DNA of 14,606 bases from UMGS1124 sp964417835 (GCA_964417835.1 CAYQJD010000025.1:1-14606), one strand, 5' to 3'. Shown: positions 7,249 through 14,606, numbered from the stretch's first letter. Program-made: numbers and translations. Notes: generated by a model from the sequence alone, not told the origin.

Positions 7249-8490
7249 ATGAAGATGATAGAATTAGATAGAGAAAAATTTGAAAGTTTTGTCATGAAAA
7301 GTCCATATAAAAACTATTGTCAAACTGCAAATTATGGTATGGTTTTATCAGAGACAGGTTTTGATTATTCATTTGTTGGTTATACCACTAATGAAAATGA
7401 AATATTAGCAGCTGGAATGTTTTTAACAAAAAAGATTGGAAATAAATATTACTACGCTTATTGCCCAAAAGGATTCATAATTGATTATAATGACACAGAC
7501 TTAGTTAAAAGATTTACAAATAATCTTATAAAATATTATAAAAAGAAAAAAATAATATTTTTAAAAATAAATCCGGAAATTCCTATAGCAACAATAGATT
7601 ATAAAAATAATTTTAATAGATTAACAAATGAAAATATAGATATATTAGAAGAATTAAAATCACTTGGTTTTAAAAAAAGAAAGGAAATTGAACCACTTCA
7701 ACTTTTACAACCAAAACTTACTGCGCTAATAAATTTAAAAGAATATGATGTAAACAAATTAGAAAAAAGATTTAGAAGTAAAATTCGTTCAACAGAAAAT
7801 AAAGGCCTAGAACTTGAAGTGGCTGATGTAAGTAAGATTGAGTATTTATATGAATTTGTTAAAAATATGAAAGATAGAAATATAAACTATTATAGAAATT
7901 TCTTAAATTCTTTTAAAAAAAGTAATCAAGCAGATTTAATATTAGTTAAAGTGAATTACGAAAAATATTTAATTAGTTCTAAAAAGAAAGTTGAAGAAGA
8001 GCAAAGTAAAAATGAACAATTAAATTTAAAATTACAAAAAGATCCTAGTGAAAAAAATCTTAATGAAAAAATGAATTCAGATGCTATTTTAGAGGAATAT
8101 AAACAAGATGTAATATATGCAACAGCAGGACTAAAAAAGAATGAGGACACATATATAGCAGGCGCTATTGTTATAAAATATGATAATAAAATCACTATAT
8201 TAATATCTGGTGTAGATAAAAACTATAATTATTTAAATCCAAATTATTTTTTGCATAATAAAATATTGGATATGTATAAAGAAGAATATGAAATAGCGGA
8301 TATTAATGGAATAGCTAACGAATTTAATTCCGACTCAAAATATGCAGGATTAAATAAATTTAAAATTGGTTTTAACCCTACAATAACTGAATATATTGGA
8401 GAACTAGACTTAATTATTAGTAATTGGAGATTTAAATTAGTTGAGAAGAACAATCTTCTATCAAATGAATTTACTAAAAAAAGGGCATAA
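7249..8490 (+). CDS. FemABX-family peptidoglycan aminoacyltransferase
   Basis: Enzymes of this family use aminoacyl-tRNA to add amino acids to the lipid-linked peptidoglycan stem peptide, building the interpeptide bridge in the cytoplasm. The 413 residues match the usual 400-430. Visible features: the first acyltransferase-like domain with YYAYCPKGFIIDY (68-80); KRFRSKIRSTENKGL (173-187), the usual substrate-side basic motif; a helical coiled-coil arm (about 236-288, KKKVEEEQSKNEQLNLKLQ); and a C-terminal block with ISGVDKNYNYLNPNYFLHNK (319-338), DINGI (351-355) and GLNKFKIGFNP (367-377). The start ATG 7249 has a perfect AGGAGGTG upstream. It is the only fem gene here, so a short bridge or addition of the first residue (FemX/MurM-like) is possible; which amino acid cannot be told. 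It implies a peptidoglycan wall, unlike true mycoplasmas. Confidence 0.93.
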   Translation: MKMIELDREKFESFVMKSPYKNYCQTANYGMVLSETGFDYSFVGYTTNENEILAAGMFLTKKIGNKYYYAYCPKGFIIDYNDTDLVKRFTNNLIKYYKKKKIIFLKINPEIPIATIDYKNNFNRLTNENIDILEELKSLGFKKRKEIEPLQLLQPKLTALINLKEYDVNKLEKRFRSKIRSTENKGLELEVADVSKIEYLYEFVKNMKDRNINYYRNFLNSFKKSNQADLILVKVNYEKYLISSKKKVEEEQSKNEQLNLKLQKDPSEKNLNEKMNSDAILEEYKQDVIYATAGLKKNEDTYIAGAIVIKYDNKITILISGVDKNYNYLNPNYFLHNKILDMYKEEYEIADINGIANEFNSDSKYAGLNKFKIGFNPTITEYIGELDLIISNWRFKLVEKNNLLSNEFTKKRA

Positions 8491-8507
8491 TATTATTCTT
8501 ATAAACA

Positions 8508-8535
8508 AAAAATCCTTCATAATAAAAGGATTTTT
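8508..8535. terminator. Bidirectional terminator between the FemABX gene and typA
   Basis: A perfect 10-bp stem, AAAAATCCTT (8508-8517) with AAGGATTTTT (8526-8535), has an eight-base loop and A/T tails on both sides. It sits between two convergent stop codons (8488-8490 and 8539-8541) and can serve both strands. Confidence 0.85.
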
Positions 8536-8538
8536 ATT

Positions 8539-10338
8539 TTACTTATTTCTATATCTTTCTTTAGGATCTAAAATCTTTTTTCTTAAACGTATGCTATCTG
8601 GCGTAATTTCAACTAGCTCATCTTCTTCTATAAATTCTAAAGCGCTTTCAAGAGTGAATTTTTTAGGAGGCACTAATTGGATAGCATCGTCGCTAGATTT
8701 ACTTCTTGTATTAGACATTTCTTTATTTTTGCATGGATTTACATTTAAGTCATTCTCTCTATTATTAATACCTACAATCATACCTATATAAACATCTTCT
8801 GCAGGATCTACAATTAAAGTACCTCTATCTTGTAAATTCCATAAAGAATATCCTAAAGTTTTTCCATTTTCCATAGAAACCAAAACACCATTTTTACGTG
8901 TAAGAAGTTGGCCAACATATGGTTTATAATCTTCGAAACTGCGAACCATGATACCTTCTCCTTTTGTATTTGTTATAAATGCGCTTCTATAGCCTATTAA
9001 ACCTCTTGTAGGTGCACTAAATTCCAAATGCGTATAATTATCCTCTGTATTTTGCATCTTTAATAATAAACCTTTACGTTCTTGCAAATCATTAATTATA
9101 GTACTTGCATAATCACTTGGACAATTAACAATTACTATTTCAAATGGTTCACATTTTATCCCATCAATTTCTTTATATAAAACTTGTGGTTTTGAAACAG
9201 AAAGTTCATAGCCCTCTCTTCTCATATTTTCTAAAAGAATTGACAAATGCAATTCTCCTCTACCACTTACTTTAAATCCATCACTATTTTCAAGTTCCTC
9301 TACTTCAAGTCCAACATTTGTTTCAAGCTCTTTTTCTAATCTTTCTTTAATATGTCTATTTGTTAAAAATTTTCCACTCTGTCCTGCAAAAGGGCTGTTA
9401 TTAACTAAGAAATTCATCGATAGTGTAGGCTTATCAATATTAATTGGAGGCAACGGATTAGGAGCTCCTAAAGTACAAACTGTATCACCAATAGAAATAC
9501 TAGAACATCCTGCAATTGTAACAATATCACCAAAATATGCTTCTTTTTTTTCAACTTTTTTTATACCTTCATTTACAAATAATTTGCTTATTCTAAATGA
9601 AGTTTCTTTGCCATCGTTGCTTACTAGAGTAACTATTTCTCCATTAGTTATCTTTCCTTTATTAATTCTTCCTATACCTAATCTGCCAATATAATCATCA
9701 TAATCAAGTGAGCTTATTTGTAACTGTAAATCATCATCTTCACTACCTTCAAATGGTTTAACCTGTTCTAAAACAGTATCTAATAATGGTGAAATATTAT
9801 CTTCCATCTTACTTAAATCTAAAGTTGATTTTCCCTCTTTAGCTATACCATATACAATAGGAAAATCCAATTGTTCATCAGTTGCCTTTAAATCACAAAA
9901 TAAATCAAAAGTCATATTTACTACTTCTTCTGGTCTAGCATCATTTTTATCAATTTTATTTATAAATAAAATTGGTCTAAGATTTTGCTCTAAAGCTTTT
10001 TTAAGTACAAATCTAGTTTGAGGCATTGGACCTTCTGCACTATCTACAATTAAAATAACAGTATCAACAGTTTTTATTACTCTTTCTACTTCACTAGAAA
10101 AATCTGCATGTCCTGGAGTATCAACTATATTAATTTTATAGTCTTTATATCTTATAGCACAATTTTTTGAATATATTGTAATACCTCTTTCTCTTTCAAT
10201 GTCGTTGCTATCCATTACACAGTCTACAACTATTTCGTTTTCTCTAAACACACCATTTTGTTCTAATAAAGCGTCTACTAAAGTACTTTTTCCAGCATCA
10301 ACGTGCGCAACTACAGCAACATTAATAATTTTATCCAT
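8539..10338 (-). CDS. typA: Translational GTPase TypA/BipA
   Basis: A ribosome-binding GTPase related to EF-G and LepA, involved in ribosome assembly and stress or cold adaptation. The 599 residues align over their whole length with known TypA. Order: GTPase domain (about 1-195, with the P-loop AHVDAGKST at 11-19, RERGITI, DTPGHADF, NKID), beta-barrel domain (about 200-290), EF-G-like domains III and V (SGRGELHLSIL and APTRGLIGYRS) and the TypA-specific C-terminal domain ending in ITPDSIRLRKKIL. The P-loop reads VDAGKS where TypA usually has VDHGKT. The start is ATG 10338 with AAGGAAG upstream. It is a single-gene unit with its own promoter, convergent with the FemABX gene. Confidence 0.97.
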   Translation of the reverse strand: MDKIINVAVVAHVDAGKSTLVDALLEQNGVFRENEIVVDCVMDSNDIERERGITIYSKNCAIRYKDYKINIVDTPGHADFSSEVERVIKTVDTVILIVDSAEGPMPQTRFVLKKALEQNLRPILFINKIDKNDARPEEVVNMTFDLFCDLKATDEQLDFPIVYGIAKEGKSTLDLSKMEDNISPLLDTVLEQVKPFEGSEDDDLQLQISSLDYDDYIGRLGIGRINKGKITNGEIVTLVSNDGKETSFRISKLFVNEGIKKVEKKEAYFGDIVTIAGCSSISIGDTVCTLGAPNPLPPINIDKPTLSMNFLVNNSPFAGQSGKFLTNRHIKERLEKELETNVGLEVEELENSDGFKVSGRGELHLSILLENMRREGYELSVSKPQVLYKEIDGIKCEPFEIVIVNCPSDYASTIINDLQERKGLLLKMQNTEDNYTHLEFSAPTRGLIGYRSAFITNTKGEGIMVRSFEDYKPYVGQLLTRKNGVLVSMENGKTLGYSLWNLQDRGTLIVDPAEDVYIGMIVGINNRENDLNVNPCKNKEMSNTRSKSSDDAIQLVPPKKFTLESALEFIEEDELVEITPDSIRLRKKILDPKERYRNK

Positions 10339-10368
10339 ATCAGCACTTCCTTTTTAAATAACTAGTTA

Positions 10369-10397
10369 ATAATACAACAATAAATATGAATTTGCAA
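10369..10397 (-). promoter_or_regulatory. typA promoter
   Basis: Minus-strand -35 TTGCAA (10392-10397), 17-base spacer, -10 TATTAT (10369-10374). The predicted start near 10362 gives a leader of about 24 bases, the longest among the protein genes here. Confidence 0.7.
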
Positions 10398-10463
10398 GAA
10401 AAATCAGCTATTATAAATTTCATTCAATAAACTTAATATTTTTTAAATAAAAATATAGAATAA

Positions 10464-10492
10464 TTGATTTATCACTATTTATAAGATATAAT
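10464..10492 (+). promoter_or_regulatory. yfhO promoter
   Basis: TTGATT (10464-10469), exactly 17 bases, TATAAT (10487-10492). The predicted start near 10499 is about 10 bases before the chosen ATG at 10509, leaving room only for CGGTG as a minimal ribosome site. Confidence 0.7.
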
Positions 10493-10508
10493 TTTAACGG
10501 TGTTTTTT

Positions 10509-13046
10509 ATGATAAAAGTCAAAAATTTTTTTAAAAAAAATGATTACTTATTTTTTACATTTATTAGTGGAATTTTTATATTAGCAATTATATATTTCAT
10601 TAAAAATATTACTCCATTTGGAGACAATTCAATGTTAAAAGTAGACTTTTTTCATCAATATGGACCTATGTTAGCAGAATTGTACGATAGAATACACAAT
10701 AGCGAAAGTTTAATATACTCATTTAATACTGGCTTAGGATTACCATTTTTTAGAAATTTTTTTAATTATATGTCAAGTATCTTTAATATTATTTTACTTT
10801 TCTTTAAAAGAGAAAATTTACTTATGTCATATTCAATAATTATTGCTATGAAAGCTATTGGTGCAGCGACATCAATGTCATATTTTTTAAAGCAAAAGTT
10901 TAAGTTCAACAATAATTCGTTTATTGGTTTAAGTTTATTGTATGCTTTTTCCGCATATTTTATTGCGTATTATTGGAATATAATGTGGCTGGATGGTATG
11001 ATTTTTTTACCACTAATCACATTAGGAATTGAAAAGATAATTTTAGAAAATAAAGGAATATTATATGCAGTAGCACTTGCACTAATGCTATATTCTAACT
11101 ACTTTATAGCATATATGATATGTATTTTTTCTGTTATTTATTTCATTGTGTTCTTATTACTAAACTTTAAACATATGGAAATTAAAAAAATAATATTTAG
11201 ATCCATAAAGTTTGCATTTTGCTCTTTAATAGCTGCAGGTTTGACTGCATGGGAATTACTACCAATGTATAATGCACTAAAAAGTACTAATGCTATTTTA
11301 GGGACAATGCCAACTAGACAATATTATTATTTTTCTATATTAGAATTTATAAAAAATAATGTTACTGGAGTTTATCCAACAGTATTTGCTACAGATATTT
11401 CTAACTCACCAAATGTATCATGCGGAATATTAAGTATTGGTTTTTTCATAATTTTTTATTTAAATAATGCAATAAACAAAAAAATAAAAATAACATATTC
11501 GATTATTTTATTGATATTATTTCTTTCTTTTTATATAGCTCCATTAGATTATATATGGCATGGATTTCATGTCCCAAATGATTTGCCTTATAGATATTCT
11601 TTTATTTATAGTTTTATTTTAATAACAATTTGTGGATATTCTTTAAAAAACATTTCTAAACTTAGTATATCTAAGGTAATATTTAGTTATTTAATTTGTA
11701 TTTTATATTTAGCATTTATATATTTTTCTAAATTTGAAAATATTTCTTTAAAAATGCTAAAAATTAATTTTTTATTAATATCCATTTATTTTATAATTTA
11801 TATTTTTTATAAACTTAAATCAAAATCATTATCCATATTTATTTTCATTTTTATGATATGCATTGAATGTATTTTAAATTTAAATTCTAATTGGAATATT
11901 TCTCATTCTGTTAAAAGTTTTTATTCATCATATAATAATATTCATACAAAAATTAATAATATAAATGCTAAAGATAATGAACCATTTTACAGAATTGAAA
12001 AAAATAATTTACTAACATTAAATGATGGAGCTTGGTATGACTATTATGGACAAACAATATTTAGTTCTATGGCTTATAATTCTTTATCAAAAATGAATTT
12101 TAATTTAGGTCAACCTGGAAACAGTATAAATAGCTATTATTATAAAGAAAATACTCCTATTTATGATATGATTTTTGATATTAAATATACCATAGGAATT
12201 AAAAAAAATAATTATTATTATACATTAATAGATAATAATGATTTATATAAAACAAATAAAACATTAGGATTAATGTTTGGAGTAAATTCAAATATAAAAA
12301 ATTGGGCATATAATTATATAAATCCTTTTGAATACCAAAATAGTTTTATTGAAGCTGCTACAAATATAGAAACTGTTTTAGAAAGAGTTAATTTAGAGAA
12401 AAAAAATATAATTTATAACGAGGTTAGTGAAACTATAGTAAAATTCACTTATAAAAATATTCAAAATGATTTCTTATATTTTTATTGGAATAATAACTTA
12501 ATTAATTATATTATAATTAATAATATAGTTTATTATAAAAATAATACAAATATTAGTGATATTGCTATAAATACAAATATTCCTATAACTAAATATGAAA
12601 ATTATGATGAACCATATGTTATTTGTGAATTATTTAATGATACATCTTTTGATATATACGTTAGCTTTTCAAATTATTTAAATGAAGAAATTGATGTCTA
12701 TAAACTAAATAATGAAAAACTTAATGAAGCTTATGACTTAATAAAAGATAACAAAATAGAAATAACCAAATTTAAGGAAGATAAAATATATGGTCAAATT
12801 TTCTTAGAAGATAGAAAATCTATTTTCACTTCTATCCCTTACGATGAAGGTTGGAAAGTTTATGATAACGACACTGAAATTAAAACATACAAAATTGACA
12901 ATGCTCTTTTAGGGTTCGATTTAGACAAAGGAGATCACAATTTAGTTTTAAAATATGTTCCGAATAAATTATATTATGGTGCAATAATATCTTTATTAAC
13001 ATTAATTAGTTCAATAATTTATTTGTTTTTAAAAAAAGGTAGATAA
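10509..13046 (+). CDS. yfhO: YfhO-family polytopic membrane protein (GT-C-like)
   Basis: YfhO proteins are large GT-C-fold membrane proteins; in Bacillus and Listeria they are tied to glycosylation of lipoteichoic or wall teichoic acids on the outer face. The 845 residues match the usual length. Features: a first membrane helix (about 12-33); then GDNSMLKVDFFHQYGP (38-53), with acidic residues in the outer loop where GT-C enzymes keep their catalytic Asp; WLDGMIFLPL; the DLPYRYSFIYSF motif; about a dozen membrane helices up to about 455; a large outer domain; the C-terminal hallmark IPYDEGWKVY (776-785) with KYVP (815-818); and a last helix (about 823-842). The start is ATG 10509; a GTG at 10500 lies inside the ribosome site and predicted start point. 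It is a single-gene unit convergent with a lipid kinase gene. The acceptor is not certain. Confidence 0.93.
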   Translation: MIKVKNFFKKNDYLFFTFISGIFILAIIYFIKNITPFGDNSMLKVDFFHQYGPMLAELYDRIHNSESLIYSFNTGLGLPFFRNFFNYMSSIFNIILLFFKRENLLMSYSIIIAMKAIGAATSMSYFLKQKFKFNNNSFIGLSLLYAFSAYFIAYYWNIMWLDGMIFLPLITLGIEKIILENKGILYAVALALMLYSNYFIAYMICIFSVIYFIVFLLLNFKHMEIKKIIFRSIKFAFCSLIAAGLTAWELLPMYNALKSTNAILGTMPTRQYYYFSILEFIKNNVTGVYPTVFATDISNSPNVSCGILSIGFFIIFYLNNAINKKIKITYSIILLILFLSFYIAPLDYIWHGFHVPNDLPYRYSFIYSFILITICGYSLKNISKLSISKVIFSYLICILYLAFIYFSKFENISLKMLKINFLLISIYFIIYIFYKLKSKSLSIFIFIFMICIECILNLNSNWNISHSVKSFYSSYNNIHTKINNINAKDNEPFYRIEKNNLLTLNDGAWYDYYGQTIFSSMAYNSLSKMNFNLGQPGNSINSYYYKENTPIYDMIFDIKYTIGIKKNNYYYTLIDNNDLYKTNKTLGLMFGVNSNIKNWAYNYINPFEYQNSFIEAATNIETVLERVNLEKKNIIYNEVSETIVKFTYKNIQNDFLYFYWNNNLINYIIINNIVYYKNNTNISDIAINTNIPITKYENYDEPYVICELFNDTSFDIYVSFSNYLNEEIDVYKLNNEKLNEAYDLIKDNKIEITKFKEDKIYGQIFLEDRKSIFTSIPYDEGWKVYDNDTEIKTYKIDNALLGFDLDKGDHNLVLKYVPNKLYYGAIISLLTLISSIIYLFLKKGR

Positions 13047-13068
13047 TTTTTGGAAATTATCTACCTTT
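13035..13068. terminator. Perfect 15-bp bidirectional terminator containing both stop codons
   Basis: AAAGGTAGATAATTT (13035-13049) pairs perfectly with AAATTATCTACCTTT (13054-13068) around a four-base loop TTGG. The yfhO stop TAA (13044-13046) lies inside the left arm and the kinase stop TAA (13067-13069) touches the end of the right arm. Both strands show an A-tract before and T-rich bases after the stem, as expected of a two-way terminator. Confidence 0.9.
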
Positions 13069-14005
13069 ATTCATCTATTAAATTAATTTTTCTAGTAAAA
13101 AGTTTTTTTATATTTTTATTTGGCATTAGAATTTTAAAGTCATTAATAGTTTCAAATATATATGTTTTATTTGCACGATTAAGTTTTTCACCATCAATAC
13201 ACCAAGCTTTTTTTGGATATTGATCAAATTCAAATTTTATTCTATTAGTCTTATAAAATTCCAAACCACTTATATTGTTTGGGTCATTATCTATCAATAA
13301 CTTTAATGTTCTTATTATATGTCTTCTTGTTGTAAAATTACATAATAAAACTTCAAATTGATTATCATCTAATTTTACATCTTTATAAAAAACATTTATA
13401 CCGGCTATTCTATTAGCATTACTAATTAAGATAAAAGAGAAATATCCTGTTTTTTTCTGACCATTAACCTCATAATTTACTTTATAAGATTTAATTGGTT
13501 TAAAAAAATCTTTTATGCCTTCGATTAAGTATGCAAAGTAACCATATTTTTTCTTTAAATATCTTGGAGTATCATATGCAATATTAATAAATTTCCCTAA
13601 TCCAGCAACATATACAAAAGGTCTATTATTTACTGAACAAATATCAATATTTTTTTCAGACCCTTCTAAAAGAAGTTTTAAATTATTTTCAAAATTTTTT
13701 CCATAGCCAAACATTGTACCAATATCATTAGTAGTTCCTACTGGGATATTAGATACTAATAATCTCTTTTTTCTTTCCATGTTTCCAGTTACCACTTCGT
13801 TAAAAGTGCCATCTCCACCTACACTTATAACTAAATCCACTTCTTCTAAATGACTTACAATTTCTTTAGCATGCCCAGCATACTTAGTTGCAATAATTTT
13901 AACATTGTATTTATATTCTGTTAAAATTGTCTTTGCATTTTTTAAATTGTTATCATTTAATGTATGACCACTGTTGGGATTATAAATTAAAACACAATTT
14001 TTCAT
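13067..14005 (-). CDS. dgkB: Diacylglycerol kinase-like lipid kinase (DgkB/YegS family)
   Basis: Lipid kinases of this family phosphorylate diacylglycerol, or related lipids, with ATP on the cytoplasmic face. In Firmicutes DgkB recycles the diacylglycerol released by lipoteichoic acid synthesis into phosphatidic acid. The 312 residues match DgkB (about 300). Motifs: NPNSG (9-13), the nucleotide-binding SVGGDGTFNEVV (61-72), PVGTTNDIG (88-96), a family beta-sandwich C-terminal domain, and the catalytic-site CIDGE (269-273). The start is ATG 14005, with GGAGAG five bases upstream; a TTG at 14023 is rejected because it lies upstream of that site and in the predicted promoter spacing. The exact lipid cannot be proven from sequence. 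YegS and sphingosine-kinase-like relatives share the fold. Confidence 0.92.
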   Translation of the reverse strand: MKNCVLIYNPNSGHTLNDNNLKNAKTILTEYKYNVKIIATKYAGHAKEIVSHLEEVDLVISVGGDGTFNEVVTGNMERKKRLLVSNIPVGTTNDIGTMFGYGKNFENNLKLLLEGSEKNIDICSVNNRPFVYVAGLGKFINIAYDTPRYLKKKYGYFAYLIEGIKDFFKPIKSYKVNYEVNGQKKTGYFSFILISNANRIAGINVFYKDVKLDDNQFEVLLCNFTTRRHIIRTLKLLIDNDPNNISGLEFYKTNRIKFEFDQYPKKAWCIDGEKLNRANKTYIFETINDFKILMPNKNIKKLFTRKINLIDE

Positions 14006-14023
14006 ATTATCTCTCCAAAACAA

Positions 14024-14051
14024 ATTATATAATAATTTTTAATAAAATCAA
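14024..14051 (-). promoter_or_regulatory. Promoter of the lipid kinase gene
   Basis: Minus-strand -35 TTGATT (14046-14051), 16-base spacer, -10 TATAAT (14024-14029). The -35 abuts the hsp20 terminator stem. The predicted start near 14017 falls at the edge of the GGAGAG ribosome site. Confidence 0.65.
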
Positions 14052-14078
14052 AATAAAAGAGATTTTAACTCTTTTATT
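14052..14078 (-). terminator. hsp20 terminator
   Basis: A 10-bp stem, AATAAAAGAG (14052-14061) with CTCTTTTATT (14069-14078), has a seven-base loop and overlaps the hsp20 stop codon (14074-14076). On the minus strand it is followed by T-rich sequence (TTGATTTTATT) that also supplies the -35 of the next gene. It separates heat-shock from kinase transcription. Confidence 0.7.
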
Positions 14079-14466
14079 CACCTATTTCAATAACTTTTTT
14101 ATTTTCTTGTTTTTCTTCTTTAGGGATAGTTATAAATAAAGTCCCATTATTAAACTTTGCTGCAATCTCATCAGGATTTATATCACCCAAATTAAATGAT
14201 CTAGAATATTTTCCAAAACTTCTTTCTTTTATAATATAATTTTTTTCTTCAATATTGTTAATATTTTCTTTGTTAGCAGTTATAGTTAAACAACCATCCT
14301 TACATTCAATATTAATATCTTTCTTATCAAATCCAGGTATATCTAATTCAATATTATAAGCATCATTTTCCTCATAAATATCGCACTTCATCATCCCATT
14401 ACCTTTTGAAGTAACAAAATCATTAAAAAAGTCATCTAATAAATATTTTCTTGGTATTAAATCCAT
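14074..14466 (-). CDS. hsp20: Small heat-shock protein, Hsp20/alpha-crystallin family
   Basis: An ATP-independent chaperone that holds unfolding proteins. In 130 residues it has a short N-terminal arm (LLDDFFNDF), the alpha-crystallin domain (about 25-118, with YNIELDIPGFDKKDINI, LTITANKE, SFGKYSRSFNL and the signature FNNGTLFITIPK) and the C-terminal I-x-I anchor IEI (126-128). Length and motifs are complete. The start is ATG 14466, with AAGGAAG eight to ten bases upstream. A CIRCE-like operator overlaps its -35 box, so it is expected to be repressed by HrcA and induced by heat. Confidence 0.96.
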   Translation of the reverse strand: MDLIPRKYLLDDFFNDFVTSKGNGMMKCDIYEENDAYNIELDIPGFDKKDINIECKDGCLTITANKENINNIEEKNYIIKERSFGKYSRSFNLGDINPDEIAAKFNNGTLFITIPKEEKQENKKVIEIGE

Positions 14467-14491
14467 AATCTTTTCTTCCTTTCACAATTAT

Positions 14492-14519
14492 ATTATATCA
14501 CTTTTTTAGCACTTGTCAA
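14492..14519 (-). promoter_or_regulatory. hsp20 promoter
   Basis: Consensus -35 TTGACA (14514-14519), 16-base spacer, extended -10 TGA-TATAAT (hexamer 14492-14497), all on the minus strand. The -35 lies in the spacer and right arm of the CIRCE-like operator, so a bound repressor would block RNA polymerase. Confidence 0.85.
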
Positions 14520-14532
14520 TACATTGTGCTAA
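14506..14532 (-). promoter_or_regulatory. CIRCE-like operator (HrcA binding site)
   Basis: On the minus strand: TTAGCACAA, nine bases, AAGTGCTAA. The standard CIRCE element is TTAGCACTC-N9-GAGTGCTAA. Seven of nine bases match in each arm, the spacer is exactly nine, and the two inner bases differ but are not complementary (AA and AA). Position over the -35 box fits repression by HrcA. The hrcA gene is not in the window. Confidence 0.82.
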
Positions 14533-14572
14533 AAATCTTCTACAATACTATTTTATGTAGATTATTTTTGAA

Positions 14573-14593
14573 AGTGCACAATTAATGTGCACT
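14573..14593. repeat. Perfect palindrome upstream of the hsp20 control region
   Basis: AGTGCACA (14573-14580) and TGTGCACT (14586-14593) form an exact 8-bp inverted repeat with a five-base spacer. It is GC-rich for this DNA and has no good T-run on either side, so it looks more like a protein-binding operator than a terminator. It shares the GTGCAC/GTGC core with CIRCE but not its spacing. The rest of the stretch 14533-14606 holds no gene. Confidence 0.5.
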
Positions 14594-14606
14594 AAAATTT
14601 AAAAAT

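Noticed and set aside
7956..8453. Two minus-strand open frames opposite the FemABX gene
   Set aside because: Antisense shadows of conserved coding sequence, without ribosome sites or recognisable motifs.
8441..8791. Plus-strand open frame spanning the FemABX/typA junction
   Set aside because: It crosses the bidirectional terminator and runs antisense to typA.
13927..14139. Plus-strand open frame between the lipid kinase and hsp20 genes
   Set aside because: It covers the kinase promoter and the hsp20 terminator and is low-complexity Phe/Ile/Lys.

Overview
The window is a very AT-rich bacterial chromosome segment. Only the 16S rRNA portion is near normal GC. It begins inside a 16S rRNA gene on the minus strand (5' half, about E. 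coli positions 1-805). The genes and signals point to a small-genome, low-GC Firmicutes/Bacilli relative on the Mollicutes side, for example an uncultured RF39- or RFN20-like gut lineage. Supporting points are the 16S signature AGCAAATAGG before ATTAGATACCC, the secG-rnr-smpB order, a FemABX ligase, YfhO, DgkB-type kinase, a HrcA-type (CIRCE-like) operator, and strong AGGAGG/AGGTG ribosome-binding sites. The genus cannot be decided from the window.

Layout. 1-1131: 16S rRNA (partial), its boxA, two tandem sigma-A-type promoters, and the terminator of the gene cluster behind it. 1133-3758 (minus): a three-gene operon with no recognised function. It encodes an all-helical/coiled-coil protein, a 460-residue protein with about 32-residue mTERF-like helical repeats, and a small protein built of the same repeat; it has its own promoter and terminator and lies directly upstream of the rRNA operon. 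3866-4276 (plus): a small single-pass membrane protein. 4298-7113 (minus): secG, rnr and smpB, i.e. protein export plus the trans-translation/RNA-decay pair; smpB overlaps rnr. 7249-8490 (plus): a FemABX peptidoglycan-bridge aminoacyltransferase. 8539-10338 (minus): typA/bipA ribosome-associated GTPase. 10509-13046 (plus): a YfhO-family polytopic GT-C-like protein. 13067-14005 (minus): a diacylglycerol-kinase-like lipid kinase. 14074-14466 (minus): an Hsp20 small heat-shock protein behind a CIRCE-like operator.

How the genes fit together. Most are information-processing housekeeping (rRNA, RNase R, SmpB, TypA, SecG) or Gram-positive-type envelope functions (FemABX, YfhO, lipid kinase). YfhO and the kinase converge on one shared terminator and could both serve lipoteichoic acid metabolism (inference). 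The region is tightly packed: convergent genes share bidirectional terminators that swallow stop codons, and every recognisable promoter places the start site only about 10-25 nt before the start codon.

The best candidate for undescribed biology is the operon at 1133-3758. Other points worth checking are a base change in the 16S EUB338/341F site, a variant CIRCE on hsp20 with a second palindrome upstream of it, and a VDAGKS P-loop in TypA.
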